Under the pieces are notes generated by a model. The model saw only the letters and a program-made list of their open reading frames with translations. It was not told where the DNA came from and did not search any database. From contig CAUTNA010000014.1 in assembly GCA_963540515.1 (NCBI GenBank), positions 1 through 6,271 on the forward strand: a DNA stretch of 6,271 nucleotides, given 5' to 3'. Of the stretch, positions 6,237 through 6,271 are shown in pieces. The DNA comes from JAFGMC01 sp963540515. Its GTDB lineage: Bacteria; Pseudomonadota; Alphaproteobacteria; Rs-D84. The translations under genes were made by a program, and so were the position numbers. The first letter of the stretch is position 1. Each line of letters begins with the position of its first letter.

Positions 6237-6265
6237 TTTAAGTAAATAAGTAAATATGGTATAAT
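6237..6265 (+). promoter_or_regulatory. possible promoter for a gene beyond the right edge
   Basis: A perfect TATAAT at 6260-6265 is preceded by TGG (6257-6259), an extended -10. A weak -35, TTTAAG (6237-6242, three of six), is 17 bases upstream. The only DNA left downstream is six bases, so the target gene cannot be seen. In such AT-rich DNA a chance match is possible. Confidence 0.45.
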
Positions 6266-6271
6266 TATTGG

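Noticed and set aside
6223..6249. Eight-codon reading frame overlapping the galE stop
   Set aside because: It is too short, has no recognisable product and is followed at once by a stop codon. The ATG arises by chance from the ATGA overlap.
6218..6260. ACCATAT/ATATGGT inverted repeat after galE as a terminator
   Set aside because: A 7-bp stem with a 29-base loop and no T run does not fit an intrinsic terminator; its right arm overlaps the candidate downstream promoter.

Overview
The window is strongly AT-rich (A/T-ending codons, AGA as the main Arg codon) and bacterial. The best clue to the host is the adjacent pair fabH-ihfA, a gene order I know from Alphaproteobacteria, where the cluster is usually plsX-fabH-ihfA-merR. 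An IhfA-type protein carrying the GRNPKTG arm also points to Proteobacteria. A low-GC alphaproteobacterium (host-associated or gut type) is my best inference; no rRNA is present to confirm it.

Layout. Positions 1-78 hold the last 25 codons of an upstream gene cut by the window edge, followed by AT-rich DNA with a good extended -10 promoter (198-226). This drives a single large gene (251-3541) for a 1096-residue exported protein I do not recognise. It has a signal peptide, a Ser/Asn/Thr linker, five six-cysteine modules of two types, a less regular middle region, and a C-terminal part in which two Gly/Ala-rich hydrophobic helices flank a charged coiled coil. The gene ends directly in a strong hairpin terminator (3542-3568) that is symmetrical enough to serve the opposing operon too. 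Positions 3569-3783 are very AT-rich and I see no gene or convincing element there.

On the minus strand, fabH (start corrected to 5014) and ihfA (GTG start one base after the fabH stop) form a tightly coupled pair. Neither plsX upstream nor a merR gene downstream is present. Divergently, on the plus strand, lie a tRNA-Arg(CCT) gene and, 18 bases later, galE, with no visible promoter or terminator between them.

The 89-base gap between fabH and the tRNA is the most structured regulatory DNA in the window. Two divergent sigma70-type promoters appear to share one self-complementary -35 hexamer (TTGCAA, 5063-5068), and a perfect 10-bp inverted repeat (5045-5071) covers that hexamer and the fabH promoter spacer. 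This could make fatty-acid initiation/IHF expression and tRNA/galE expression mutually exclusive, or put both under one repressor. A further promoter-like sequence near the right edge (6237-6265) probably serves a gene beyond the window.

The most likely undescribed element is the cysteine-module protein. The fabH, ihfA, galE and tRNA genes are ordinary housekeeping genes.
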